A DNA stretch of 64,000 nt, taken from assembly GCF_030122805.1 (NCBI RefSeq), contig NZ_CP126080.1, positions 2,857,001 through 2,921,000 on the forward strand, written 5' to 3'. Made by a program: the position numbers and the translations under genes. Shown one piece after another: positions 43,441-51,994 of this stretch. The notes beneath the pieces are model-generated. The model had not been told where the DNA came from. It worked only from the letters and a program-made list of their open reading frames with translations, and made no database searches. Numbering within the stretch: the stretch's first letter is position 1; every line of letters begins with the position of its first letter. This stretch comes from Mesobacillus sp. AQ2 (lineage in GTDB: Bacteria > Bacillota > Bacilli > Bacillales > Cytobacillaceae).

Positions 43441-44109
43441 TTATAGACTGTTTAATGGTGCAATAAGTTCTTTACCCTCATTTTTTGCAGAGTTAATTTC
43501 AGTGGATACCGCGTAGGATTCCATCTCCCCTGCCTCATAGGGAACCAAAAGTTTTTTTAGTTCATCAGTGTTATCTATTGAATGGTCAAGCCACATTCCA
43601 ATCCTGTTTTCCGGGAGAATGACAGGCATTCTGTCATGTACCTTTTCGGTGACTTCATTCGGTTTTGTCGTAATGATTGTACAGGAAGTAATGCTCCTTC
43701 CACCTTTATTCCAGCTTTCCCACAGTCCTGCAAAAGCAAAGGGCTTCTTGTTTTTCAAGCCAAAACGAAAAGGGTGTTTTTGTTTCCCTTCTTTTTTCCA
43801 TTCGTAAAATCCATCAGCCAGTATCAGACACCGCCTTTGTTTCAGCGCCTGCTTGAAGCTCGCTTTTTCATCGACTGTCTCAGCGCGAGCATTAATCATC
43901 CTGTAACCGATTTTTTCATCATCTGCCCAGAAAGGGATCAGCCCCCATCTCATCCTCGCTCCACCCCTGCCTTCCCCCTGATCAACCACTGTCAGAATGT
44001 CCTGACCGGGAGCAATGTTGTATCGGGCATCTATGTCCTCAGGGAATTCGAATTGAAATTGTCCCTTCAGTGAGTTTATGTCTTCAAACAAAGAAAACCG
44101 TCCACACAT
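43441..44109 (-). CDS. SRAP (HMCES/YedK) abasic-site DNA-protein crosslink protein
   Basis: The product has 222 residues from ATG 44109 with GGAGG eight bases upstream. The start gives MCGRFS, so Cys2 becomes the catalytic N-terminal residue after Met removal. Conserved residues are in RYNIAPGQ, MRWGLIPFWA, NARAETV, GFYEWKK and the histidine in HDRMPVIL. The family shields abasic sites in single-stranded DNA by thiazolidine linkage. An upstream in-frame start at 44124 would bury Cys2 and is rejected. Confidence 0.9.
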   Translation of the reverse strand: MCGRFSLFEDINSLKGQFQFEFPEDIDARYNIAPGQDILTVVDQGEGRGGARMRWGLIPFWADDEKIGYRMINARAETVDEKASFKQALKQRRCLILADGFYEWKKEGKQKHPFRFGLKNKKPFAFAGLWESWNKGGRSITSCTIITTKPNEVTEKVHDRMPVILPENRIGMWLDHSIDNTDELKKLLVPYEAGEMESYAVSTEINSAKNEGKELIAPLNSL

Positions 44110-44186
44110 TCTGTCTTCCTCCAATCTTTATACTGTTCATATCATTCCCTTTGCTTTTCAGAAAGTAACGTATTCCTTCATATAGA

Positions 44187-44220
44187 AAAAAATAAGCCCA
44201 GCTTCTATTTTAAGCCAGGC
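44187..44220 (-). terminator. Terminator of the 89-residue membrane protein gene
   Basis: AGCCTGGCTT / AAGCTGGGCTT-type stem with a long minus-strand T-run. Confidence 0.65.
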
Positions 44221-44224
44221 TACT

Positions 44225-44494
44225 TTAAACGTTCTTTGGATCTATATTCTTTTTGATTTTCGCTTTGAGCGCGATATTTGCCGCAACCAGGAAAGGAATG
44301 AGCGATGCTATTGTAAACCCAAGGGCATAACCTGATATACTTTCATTCAATACATGATCATTTATATCCAATCCCAAAAAGCTTACCCTTATCCCATTTC
44401 CATCCACATGGTTAATGACCGACCACAGTTCGAGCCCTTTAAATAAAAATAAAACACTTATGGTTGTCAGTAATAAAACCAATAGCCATTTCAT
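44225..44494 (-). CDS. Small two-helix membrane protein
   Basis: The product has 89 residues from ATG 44494 (GGGGG nine bases upstream). Two hydrophobic helices (about 3-22 and 54-75) flank an extracytoplasmic loop of ~35 residues, and a lysine-rich tail follows. No family is recognised. Confidence 0.6.
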   Translation of the reverse strand: MKWLLVLLLTTISVLFLFKGLELWSVINHVDGNGIRVSFLGLDINDHVLNESISGYALGFTIASLIPFLVAANIALKAKIKKNIDPKNV

Positions 44495-44667
44495 ACGACC
44501 AGACCCCCATTTTCTCATTCCTGCAGCTACAGGTACAAGTATTTACACTATATTATAGGGAGTAATGGTATTAAATAATATACTACCATTGGAGTTGTAA
44601 CAAAAAGTTCAAAAAGATGTTGTAAATTTCGTAATTACGTGTATATAATTTGCTAATTTACACTTTC

Positions 44668-45219
44668 TTATTTTTGAAAGTTCAAGCGCTCCATTATAAG
44701 CATATTATAATATTTTCCATCGGAGAGCTTTTTATCATTCTTTAGGATTCCTTCGACTTCGAATCCAAGACTTTCATATAGCTTCCTTGCACCTTCATTT
44801 GTTTCCATTACATTCAAAGTCATTTTATGTATACCACTTTCATCAGCCCATGATATCGATTCCTGCAACAGACTTTTTCCAATCCCAAAGCCCCAGAACT
44901 CCTTTAAGACTCCTACACCAAACTCAACCTTATGGTTGAATCTCTTCAAATCCGTCCCTTCACACCTCGAAAAACCAACAAGCTTTCCATCCATTTCCGC
45001 CACTAAAAATAGATTTCTCTCACTATCTGAATCCGCTTTAATTAATGATTGAAAGCCTTTTGGATCAATATAAGCTTCACCAGGTTCACGGTCTAGATTT
45101 TCGGTTTCCCCATCAATTTGCAGCCTTAATTCAGATAATGCCTCCCCATCTGCCTCAACAGCCGATCTAATCGTATAAGTCAGGTTTTTAACACTCTTAA
45201 TTTTTTCGGTTATCAGCAT
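44668..45219 (-). CDS. GNAT-family N-acetyltransferase
   Basis: The product has 183 residues from ATG 45219 after GGAGG. The acetyl-CoA motif is VEFGVGVLKEFWGFGIGKSLLQ, with LNVMETNEGARKLYESLGFEVEG behind it, the common pattern of Bacillus GNAT proteins. The substrate is unknown. It is unrelated in detail to the RimL-like protein at 41663. Confidence 0.8.
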   Translation of the reverse strand: MLITEKIKSVKNLTYTIRSAVEADGEALSELRLQIDGETENLDREPGEAYIDPKGFQSLIKADSDSERNLFLVAEMDGKLVGFSRCEGTDLKRFNHKVEFGVGVLKEFWGFGIGKSLLQESISWADESGIHKMTLNVMETNEGARKLYESLGFEVEGILKNDKKLSDGKYYNMLIMERLNFQK

Positions 45220-45457
45220 CGTTTACCTCCAAAAATTTCCTGCTTTACGATTTTAATCTTTTCATGCTGAATTGTACATCATTTTAAATTTTTTATTTCC
45301 GCATAAATTGATTGGTTATCGAATTATAAATGCCAGGTAATCCATGAAGAGGGCCCGGCAAGATTCCATAAACCAGGACTCCGGTTTTCCTTAAGGTTAG
45401 TTAGGAAAAAATAATCAATAGAAAAGGACGGAATCTATTGATTCCATCCCTTCTCAT

Positions 45458-47107
45458 TTATACTCTTTTAAATTGTTCCACCGCTTCCATAGCTTGTTCT
45501 CTTAGCTTGAATTTCTGGATTTTCCCCGAAGCCGTCATAGGGTAGCTTTCAGTGAATTCAATATATCTCGGGATTTTGTGTTTTGAGATTTTCCCTTTGA
45601 AGTATTCTTGGATTTCACCTGCTGTAGCCTTCTCACCCTCTTTCATGATGATCCATGCCATCACTTCCTCGCCATAAACACTATCCGGTATTCCAACCAC
45701 CTGGACATCAAGAACCTTCGGATGGCTGTATAAAAATTCTTCTATTTCACGCGGGTAGATATTTTCCCCGCCTCTGATGATCATATCCTTTAATCGCCCG
45801 GTCACGCGGCAATATCCATTTTCATCCATTACTGCAAGATCACCCGTGTGCAGCCATCCTTCTTCATCGATCGCCTCCCTGGTTGCATCAAGATTTTTGT
45901 AATATCCATCCATGACATGATAGCCTCGTGTGCATAATTCACCCTGTACTCCGCGTGGAACCTCCTCCATCGTGCCAGGTTTGACAATCTTCACTTCAAC
46001 CTCCGGAAGTGCTTTTCCGACTGTTTCTACCCTTAATTCTAACGGATCATTCGTTCTTGTCTGTGTGATGACCGGGGAAGATTCAGTCTGCCCATAGGCA
46101 ATCGTTATTTCAGAAGCTCCCATTTTCTCATTCACAGCTTTCATCACTTCTATCGGACAATTCGAACCTGCCATGATCCCCGTCCTCAAAGATGACAAAT
46201 CATATTTTTCAAATTCTGGATCATTTAATTCGGCAATGAACATCGTAGGAACCCCGTGAAGTGCAGTACACTTTTCTTTTTCGACCGTTTCCAGGACGGC
46301 TTTTGGGCTGAATTCCTGTATAGGAACCATTGTTGCCCCTACAGTCGCGCAGGCAAGTGTACCCATCACGCAGCCGAAGCAATGAAAAAACGGTACCGGG
46401 ATGCACAGCCTGTCCTCATCAGTCAGCTTCATAGCTGAAGCCACATTATATGCATTGTTCACAATATTGCTGTGGGTGAGCATGACACCCTTCGGAAAAC
46501 CTGTTGTGCCCGAAGTGTATTGCATGTTGATGACTTCACTCTGCTTTAACGTAGCCATCTGCTGGTCCAGCTCATCTTCAGAAACACCATCCGCCATGTC
46601 CAGAATATCCTGCCAGCTGTATGTACCAGGGAAGCGTTTTTCACCCATGACAATGACATTTTTTAAAAATGGCAGTCGGGCGCTTTCAAGCTTTCCAGGT
46701 TCACTCGTTTTTAGTTCAGGAACAATTTCATAAACCATATCAATGTATGAAGTATCCTTAAACTGCTCCATCAGAATGATTGTTGTCGAATCTGACTGCT
46801 TTAGCAAATATTCCAATTCAGCCGTCCGGTAGTTCGTATTGACGGTAACCAGGACCGCTCCCATTTTCCCTGAAGCAAACTGTGATACCACCCATTCTGG
46901 AGTATTGGAAGACCAGGCGGCAATATGCTCTCCTTTTCTAACTCCCAGCTTCATCAGTCCCCTTGCAGCTTTCCTGCAAAGCTCATTGAATTCCTTGTAA
47001 TTCAACCTGAGATTCCTGTCTGCATAAACAACAGCGTCATGTTCAGGATATCTTTTTGCTTGTACCTCCAGTAACTCCCCTACAGTATATGGCAGCAAAT
47101 TCCCCAT
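45458..47107 (-). CDS. AMP-binding acyl-CoA synthetase (YngI-like)
   Basis: The product has 549 residues, the length I recall for B. subtilis YngI. Adenylation motifs are MQYTSGTTGFPKGVMLTH, GQTESSPV, GWLHTGDLAVMDENGY, GRLKDMIIRGGENIYPREIE and the catalytic lysine in TASGKIQKFKLRE. It activates a fatty or short-chain acid with ATP and CoA. The ribosome binding site is AGGAGG. A cre-like site lies 26 bases upstream of the start, suggesting glucose repression through CcpA. Confidence 0.88.
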   Translation of the reverse strand: MGNLLPYTVGELLEVQAKRYPEHDAVVYADRNLRLNYKEFNELCRKAARGLMKLGVRKGEHIAAWSSNTPEWVVSQFASGKMGAVLVTVNTNYRTAELEYLLKQSDSTTIILMEQFKDTSYIDMVYEIVPELKTSEPGKLESARLPFLKNVIVMGEKRFPGTYSWQDILDMADGVSEDELDQQMATLKQSEVINMQYTSGTTGFPKGVMLTHSNIVNNAYNVASAMKLTDEDRLCIPVPFFHCFGCVMGTLACATVGATMVPIQEFSPKAVLETVEKEKCTALHGVPTMFIAELNDPEFEKYDLSSLRTGIMAGSNCPIEVMKAVNEKMGASEITIAYGQTESSPVITQTRTNDPLELRVETVGKALPEVEVKIVKPGTMEEVPRGVQGELCTRGYHVMDGYYKNLDATREAIDEEGWLHTGDLAVMDENGYCRVTGRLKDMIIRGGENIYPREIEEFLYSHPKVLDVQVVGIPDSVYGEEVMAWIIMKEGEKATAGEIQEYFKGKISKHKIPRYIEFTESYPMTASGKIQKFKLREQAMEAVEQFKRV

Positions 47108-47132
47108 CCTATAACCTCCTTAAGTAAAATTG

Positions 47133-47146
47133 TGTAAGCGTTTACC
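47133..47146. promoter_or_regulatory. Candidate cre (CcpA) site upstream of the acyl-CoA synthetase gene
   Basis: TGTAAGCGTTTACC matches the palindromic consensus TGTAANCGNTNACA at all but the last position. Confidence 0.6.
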
Positions 47147-47246
47147 ACTTACTATATCACCTAAGTTTGAATATTCAATTTTTTTAAAATATATTCCTTC
47201 CTTTTTCCTGAAAAAAATAAAAAAACAGGGAGATTTCCCTGCTTTA

Positions 47247-47816
47247 TCATTTGTCATGCCACATATAGGATTTACCTGTCTCTATAGACATAATTGAAAT
47301 GCCTACAGAGGCACCGTGCCCGGATGCAATGACAGACTGACTTGACAAACCTGCAAGCAAGCTCGTGATATATAGATTCGGAATATGGGTTTTTCCGTCC
47401 GGATCGATACCAAGCACCTTTTTTATTTTGCCGCTGGGCACTTTCTCATTAACAGCCAGTTCAAAGCCAAGGCTCTCGAGAATGGATGTCTGAATATTAG
47501 TAGCGACCACAAGATACTTCGTTTCCAGCTTTCTTCCGTCCGCCAAGGATACTTCAAAGGCACTTTCCTTCTGTTCAACAGATTGTACTGTTCCCTCAAA
47601 CCATTCAGTCCCAGCAGCAACAGCTTGTTCCTTGATGTTTCCGAGCAGCTCTGGTCCAGTAATTTCTTTAATTCCAGGATAATTAAACACCTTTGAAACC
47701 TGCTTAATCTGGGATTTTCCAGAATCGATGACCGCGGTGTCCAATCCTCCCTGGGCAGTGTAAATGGCAGCAGAACCACCTGAAATCCCGCCGCCAACCA
47801 CTAAAACATTCAACAT
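47247..47816 (-). CDS. Half-size FAD-dependent oxidoreductase (thioredoxin-reductase-like fold)
   Basis: The product has 189 residues, far shorter than TrxB (~310). The FAD motif VLVVGGGISGGSAAIYTAQGG opens the protein, and an ATN near 105 plus GLSSQSVIASGHGASVGISI closes the FAD domain. The NAD(P)-binding domain and the CxxC pair are both missing. It may be a flavoprotein acting on a partner or a small redox peptide. It lies downstream of the candidate selenopeptide ORF and the persulfide-type MBL gene, on the same strand. Confidence 0.75.
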   Translation of the reverse strand: MLNVLVVGGGISGGSAAIYTAQGGLDTAVIDSGKSQIKQVSKVFNYPGIKEITGPELLGNIKEQAVAAGTEWFEGTVQSVEQKESAFEVSLADGRKLETKYLVVATNIQTSILESLGFELAVNEKVPSGKIKKVLGIDPDGKTHIPNLYITSLLAGLSSQSVIASGHGASVGISIMSIETGKSYMWHDK

Positions 47817-47854
47817 AGATATTCCTCCCGAATTCGTTTACATCTTTATGTATC

Positions 47855-47877
47855 CTCCCTAACCTGACAGGGAGGCT
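47855..47877 (-). promoter_or_regulatory. Hairpin in the 5' region of the half-size flavoprotein gene
   Basis: CCTCCCT / AGGGAGG is a perfect 7-bp stem just upstream of the gene. It is not followed by a T-run, so it is more likely a leader structure than a terminator. Confidence 0.4.
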
Positions 47878-47901
47878 TAAAATAATTTAGAAATCAAATA
47901 A

Positions 47902-47932
47902 ATGACTCCTGCCAGGAGCCATACGTACGTGG
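47902..47932 (-). terminator. Terminator after the candidate selenopeptide ORF
   Basis: GGCTCCT / AGGAGTC with a T-rich minus-strand tail ends the small unit 47937-48050. Confidence 0.55.
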
Positions 47933-47936
47933 CTGG

Positions 47937-48050
47937 TCATATAGGAGGAAAGCCTGAAAACTTCCCCTGTCCTTCATCACCTGTACGTTTTGGTCCGATT
48001 CCTCAGGAACCGCCTGCACACTGATTTGTTTTATTTTTTTCTTCTTCCAA
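47937..48050 (-). CDS. Candidate 37-residue selenopeptide with in-frame UGA
   Basis: A TTG start at 48050 lies seven bases after GAGGTG. Fifteen codons read MEEEKNKTNQCAGGS, then TGA (48003-48005), then GIGPKRTGDEGQGKFSGFPP and I before a second TGA. With selenocysteine at the first TGA the peptide would hold a C-x4-U redox motif (CAGGSU). The two halves are compositionally alike. The unit lies between terminators, beside persulfide and flavoprotein genes, in a genome that uses selenocysteine in FdhA. A SECIS is not obvious: a weak stem CGU/AUG with a GGU-containing loop starts about 15 nt after the UGA, and the UGA itself sits in the loop of GGUUCC/GGAAUC. The alternative is a 15-residue peptide or no gene. 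Confidence 0.4.
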
Positions 48051-48088
48051 AAATTCTCACCTCACATGCGTTTTGGTATAAACCAATA

Positions 48089-48118
48089 AAAAGAGGAAAG
48101 CAGTGCTCTCCTCTTTTA
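48089..48118 (-). terminator. Terminator of the rhodanese-MBL gene
   Basis: AAAAGAGGA / TCCTCTTTT-type hairpin with a T-run, directly after the stop codon on the minus strand. Confidence 0.7.
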
Positions 48119-48122
48119 TTTT

Positions 48123-49256
48123 TTAATGAGTGTGGTGGACAGCGCAACGGTTAGGACCGATCTCCAGCTCCATTGCTTCTTCTGCTGTCACTTCTTTCAC
48201 ACCGCGGTTGATTGCAACAATATCTTCAAAATTTGGCGGTGTCTCGCTTGATGCAGATTGTGCTACATGGTCGACAAACTCTTCAATTGTCTTGCCTGCC
48301 ATGATCTCATTTTGCTTGCGGATCAAACCTAACTGGCTTCCAATGAAACCTTCCGTATTCACCTCGTTGTCAAAAGCAGCATAGTGTCCTGGCAAAACAA
48401 TCACGTCATCTGCAATTTGCGATACTTTGCTATACACAGTATCATACAGGTCTTTTGCCCACTCTGCAGCTTTTCCGCCAAGATCTGGACGGCCAAGACC
48501 GTTTACGAAGATTGTATCTCCAGAGAATAAAAGTTTATTATTCACGAAAAACGAAACACTGCCAGGGGTATGTCCAGGCGTTTTGACAGCTAATACTTCG
48601 AGAATGATGTTCTCAAATTCAATTTTATCATGCTGTTCCAGCGCTTCAAAGTCAAATACTGCGCCTTCACTCTTCATTAGATAATATTTTGCTCCAGTTA
48701 CGTCAGCCAGTTCCTTGCCGCCAGACAGATGGTCAGCATGGAGATGTGAATCGACGATGTGAGTGATTTTCACATTTTCTTTTTCAGCAACGTCTGTATA
48801 ACGGTTTGTGAACCTTGATGGGTCAACAACAAGCGCCTCGTTTTCAGAAAGGACCATGTATGACAGGCATCCTTTTCCAACACGGATGAACTGAAAAACT
48901 TTGATTTCGTCATCCTTATACACTTCAACCGGATATAAATACTCGCTCCATGACTTCATTCCGCCGGAAAGGTATGATACTTCGAAACCAGCATCAGAAA
49001 GCATTTCAGCTACCATGACTGAAGAGCCTTCCTTAGCGCAGATAACGACGATATCCTTATCCTTAGGAAGCTGGTCAACAACCTCTTCCACGCCGTCAAT
49101 CAATTCAAAGTAAGGGATATTGAGGTATTCAATATTCTCACCCTCAACCTTCCAGTCTTCAAAGTCTTTAACATTTCTTACATCAAAAATGAAAAAATCC
49201 TTCTTGCTAACTACCCATTCATTTAGTTTTTCAGCAGTGATCGCTTGCATACCCAT
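48123..49256 (-). CDS. Rhodanese-metallo-beta-lactamase fusion, probable persulfide dioxygenase/sulfurtransferase
   Basis: The product has 377 residues. An N-terminal rhodanese domain (about 8-105) has the active cysteine in VVICAKEGSSVMVAEML. A metallo-beta-lactamase domain follows, with HLHADH (HxHxDH), the GHTPGS histidine, FSGDTIFV and LPGHY. The best-known relatives (CstB, ETHE1 fusions) place rhodanese after the MBL domain, so the order here is reversed. These enzymes oxidise or transfer sulfane sulfur. The operator-like ATACCC-N4-GGGTAT upstream is the CsoR/CstR type, supporting control by persulfide. Confidence 0.82.
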   Translation of the reverse strand: MGMQAITAEKLNEWVVSKKDFFIFDVRNVKDFEDWKVEGENIEYLNIPYFELIDGVEEVVDQLPKDKDIVVICAKEGSSVMVAEMLSDAGFEVSYLSGGMKSWSEYLYPVEVYKDDEIKVFQFIRVGKGCLSYMVLSENEALVVDPSRFTNRYTDVAEKENVKITHIVDSHLHADHLSGGKELADVTGAKYYLMKSEGAVFDFEALEQHDKIEFENIILEVLAVKTPGHTPGSVSFFVNNKLLFSGDTIFVNGLGRPDLGGKAAEWAKDLYDTVYSKVSQIADDVIVLPGHYAAFDNEVNTEGFIGSQLGLIRKQNEIMAGKTIEEFVDHVAQSASSETPPNFEDIVAINRGVKEVTAEEAMELEIGPNRCAVHHTH

Positions 49257-49309
49257 TTTAAAATTCCTCCCTGTATAAAAGATATGTCATGGTATCAGAT
49301 CCCCACCTA

Positions 49310-49325
49310 ATACCCTTATGGGTAT
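49310..49325. promoter_or_regulatory. CsoR/CstR-family operator
   Basis: ATACCCTTATGGGTAT is a perfect palindrome with 6-bp arms, in the promoter of the rhodanese-MBL gene. The form matches operators of the CsoR family, of which CstR senses persulfides. No CsoR/CstR gene is in the window. Confidence 0.7.
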
Positions 49326-49489
49326 ATAATAAATGGTTGATAATAAAATTGCAAGCTTTTTTTGTTTACTAATGTGCGAATGGTGTTTTACCTATTAAAT
49401 AAGGCAATCGATCGATTGTCTTCTGTAACATGAAAAAATTGCTAAAAAAAAATCTTCATAATGGGTTTTCAAATACTTAATAAACCTTT

Positions 49490-49527
49490 ACAATGAATGA
49501 AACTATACAATATAGTTTGAAAATTCA
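49490..49527. promoter_or_regulatory. Inverted repeat in the promoter of the Sda-like gene
   Basis: GAATGAAACTATA and TATAGTTTG..AATTC form an extended imperfect palindrome centred on ACAA. It may be an operator; its binding factor is unknown. Confidence 0.35.
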
Positions 49528-49554
49528 ATCCATTCTTACCGAGGAGGAATGCAA

Positions 49555-49689
49555 ATGAAAATTATGAGCAATGAACAATTGGTGGTCTCGTATCGTGATG
49601 CATTAAAGTCGGAAAGTGATAAAGAATGGGCAAAGGTTTTAAAAACCGAAATATCCAAAAGAGGACTCAAGCCATTTAAAAACCGTTAA
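49555..49689 (+). CDS. sda: Sda-like inhibitor of sporulation histidine kinase
   Basis: The product has 44 residues from ATG 49555 after GAGGAGG. The pattern MSNEQLVVSYRDALKSESDK followed by EWAKVLKTEISKRGL fits the Sda antiparallel helical hairpin (LSxExLxxxYxxAxxxxxDxxFxxLxxxEIxRRGL). In B. subtilis, Sda blocks KinA autophosphorylation when replication is perturbed. No DnaA-box cluster is evident upstream, so whether it has the same trigger is uncertain. Confidence 0.72.
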   Translation: MKIMSNEQLVVSYRDALKSESDKEWAKVLKTEISKRGLKPFKNR

Positions 49690-49787
49690 ACCGAATTGGA
49701 AGACTGGCGAAAGAAGACCTACGAAAGAATGTCTAGTAACAACGCAGCTTGATTTATGGTGGAAAAGTAAACAATTGAAAAGCCTAA

Positions 49788-50070
49788 TGACCATTGCCGC
49801 TTGTGAATTGGAATTGAAAACTGGAATATTGAAAAGAAACTAAGTGACAGCGCTGTTTGTGAATTGGATTAGAAAACTGAAAAAATGGAAAGTACCTTAT
49901 TGACATCGTCGCTTGTGATTTGGAATTGAAAACTGACAAAAAGAAAAGTACCTTATTGACATTGTCGCTTGTGATTTGGAATTGAAACTGACAAAAAGAA
50001 AAGTACCTTATTGACATTGTCGCTTGTGATTTGGAATTGAAAACTGAAATAACGAAAAGTACCTTAAGAA
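49788..50070 (+). repeat. Tandem repeat, period about 56 bp, five copies
   Basis: Units start near 49788, 49845, 49901, 49957 and 50012, with a partial sixth near 50067. The core reads GACATTGTCGCTTGTGATTT then GGAATTGAAAACTGA and AAAAGTACCTTATT. The last three are nearly identical and the first two more diverged. It is non-coding; the minus-strand ORF across it is an effect of the repeat. Confidence 0.85.
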
Positions 50071-50193
50071 AATCGCCGCTTTGCTGCCTGATTGGCAGTG
50101 GAGCGGTTTTTTTTGTCGGATGTTGTTAACAAAAAATTCACAAATGTCTGTGAGCAATTAGCTTACAATAAAAATATAGAAAGGAAGTGGACC

Positions 50194-51102
50194 ATGTTAC
50201 TTAAAGTACGCACCGAGCCATTGGAATTATTAACATTAAGGTATTTGAACAAACGAATGGATTTGCCCTCAAATGAAAAATTCAGGTTGAAGTCTATGGA
50301 AAAAGGTTATACAGGCGAATTGATATTCGACAGGATGACCGAAAGCCTATCGGAAGAAAGGTATATCATTGACGACCTGCTCCTCCAGGTGAATAATTCA
50401 TATTTCCAGCTTGATAAAGTGATCATTTCCAAGGATGCGGTTTATCTTAACGATGTGAAATATCACGAAGGAGATTATTATATCGATGGAGAAAAATTGT
50501 TATCCGTCAATAGCGGAAGAGAGCAAAAAAACCCTGTCATCCAATTAAAACGAAGTGAAACCCTATTCCGTCAGCTGCTCCAAAACCTTAACATGGACCA
50601 CCTCGTCCGTGCCTCCGCCGTCTTCGTCAACCCTGAATTCACCCTTTACCAGGCCCCTATAGATCAGCCAATCATTCTACCAACACAAGTAAAAAGATTT
50701 ATTAAAGAGCTAAACAACACACCCTCTGCATTGGACAAGAGCCATCAGAAACTAGCTCAAACCCTGCTTTCAATGCATCAAACTAAAAATCCATATTCCA
50801 CTTTTCCAAATTACAAATATGAACAGCTGGAAAAAGGAATGCATTGCCGGGAATGTGGGTCATTGAATACTGAGGTAGATCATTACGACCTCGTTTGCGG
50901 AAAGTGCGGAACACATGAAAGAATCGAAAAGGCGATTCTGCGACATATAGAGGAAATCAAGGTACTTTTTCCTGAAATAAAAATCACCACACAAAATATT
51001 TATGATTGGTGTAATGGGAAGGTTAGTAAGAGGACATTCTTGAGAGTTTTGAAGAAGAACTATAAAACAGTTGGCAAGACAAAAGACGTATATTTTGAAT
51101 GA
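50194..51102 (+). CDS. NERD-domain protein with C-terminal zinc ribbon
   Basis: The product has 302 residues from ATG 50194 after GGAAGTGG. The N-terminal part (LRYLNKRMDLPSNEKFRLKS, YIIDDLLLQVNNSYFQLDKVII, YLNDVKYHEGDYY) fits the NERD nuclease-related fold as seen in Bacillus. The C-terminal part has a ribbon with CRECGS and CGKCG, then a helical region with NIYDWCNGKVSKRTFLRVL. It stands between two different minisatellites. The function is unknown. Confidence 0.7.
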   Translation: MLLKVRTEPLELLTLRYLNKRMDLPSNEKFRLKSMEKGYTGELIFDRMTESLSEERYIIDDLLLQVNNSYFQLDKVIISKDAVYLNDVKYHEGDYYIDGEKLLSVNSGREQKNPVIQLKRSETLFRQLLQNLNMDHLVRASAVFVNPEFTLYQAPIDQPIILPTQVKRFIKELNNTPSALDKSHQKLAQTLLSMHQTKNPYSTFPNYKYEQLEKGMHCRECGSLNTEVDHYDLVCGKCGTHERIEKAILRHIEEIKVLFPEIKITTQNIYDWCNGKVSKRTFLRVLKKNYKTVGKTKDVYFE

Positions 51103-51155
51103 TTGCTGAGTTGGTGACTATCTGGGGTTTAAATCCTAAGGTTAGACACGGTTCA

Positions 51156-51950
51156 TGACAGCTTAGCGGTTTCAACCTCAAACCTGTCAAAATAACATCG
51201 TTTTCTTGACAGCTTAGCGGCTTCAACCTTCAAACCTGTCACAATAACATCACTTTCTTGACAGCTTTGGCGCTTCATCCTCCAAACCTGTCAAAATAAC
51301 ATCGTTTTTTGGACAGCTTAGCGGCTTCAACCTTCAAACCTGTCACAATAACATCACTTTCTTGACAGCTTTGGCGCTTCATCCTTCATACCTGTCAAAA
51401 TAACATCGTTTTTTGGACAGCTTAGCGGCTTCAACCTTCAAACCTGTCACAATAACATCACTTTCTTGACAGCTTTGGCGCTTCATCCTCCAAACCTGTC
51501 AAAATAACATCGTTTTTTGGACAGCTTAGCGGCTTCAACCTTCAAACCTGTCACAATAACATCACTTTCTTGACAGCTTTGGCGCTTCATCCTTCATACC
51601 TGTCAAAATAACATCGTTTTTTGGACAGCTTAGCGGCTTCCTCCTCCAAACCTGTCAAAATAACATCACTTTCTTGACAGCTTTGGCGCTCTCTCCTCCA
51701 ATCCTGTCAAAATAACATCACTTTCTTGACAGCTTTGGCGCTCTTTCCTTCAAACCTGTCAAAATAACAACACTTTCTTGACACCTTTGGCGCTTCATCC
51801 TCCAAACCTGTCAAAATAATATCGGTTTTTTGACAGCTTAGCGGCTTCATCCTCCAAACCTGTCAAAATAATATCGGTTTTTTGACAGCTTAGCGGCTTC
51901 ATCCTCCAAACCTGTCAAAATAACATCGATTTCTTGACAAACTTCACAGC
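51156..51950 (+). repeat. Minisatellite, period 52 bp, about 16 copies
   Basis: Units start at 51156, 51207, 51259, 51311, 51363, 51415, 51467 and so on every 52 bp to 51935. Each has TTGACAG (or TGGACAG), a variable middle, then CCTGTCA and AATAACATC. The TTGACAG / CTGTCAA pair is an inverted repeat, so every unit can form a hairpin. Two unit types alternate in the first half (GCTTAGCGGCTTCAACC and GCTTTGGCGCTTCATCC), which gives a 104-bp higher-order period. It has no coding capacity. Confidence 0.9.
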
Positions 51951-51994
51951 TCCAGAGTTCGATCGCTAGCCACCGCTCAATTCTCAAATAAGAC

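Noticed and set aside
49784..50017. 77-residue ORF on the minus strand
   Set aside because: It lies entirely in the 56-bp tandem repeat, has no ribosome binding site and only mirrors the repeat.
51156..51950. CRISPR array
   Set aside because: The 52-bp units repeat along their whole length with only two middle variants; there are no unique spacers, and no cas genes are present.
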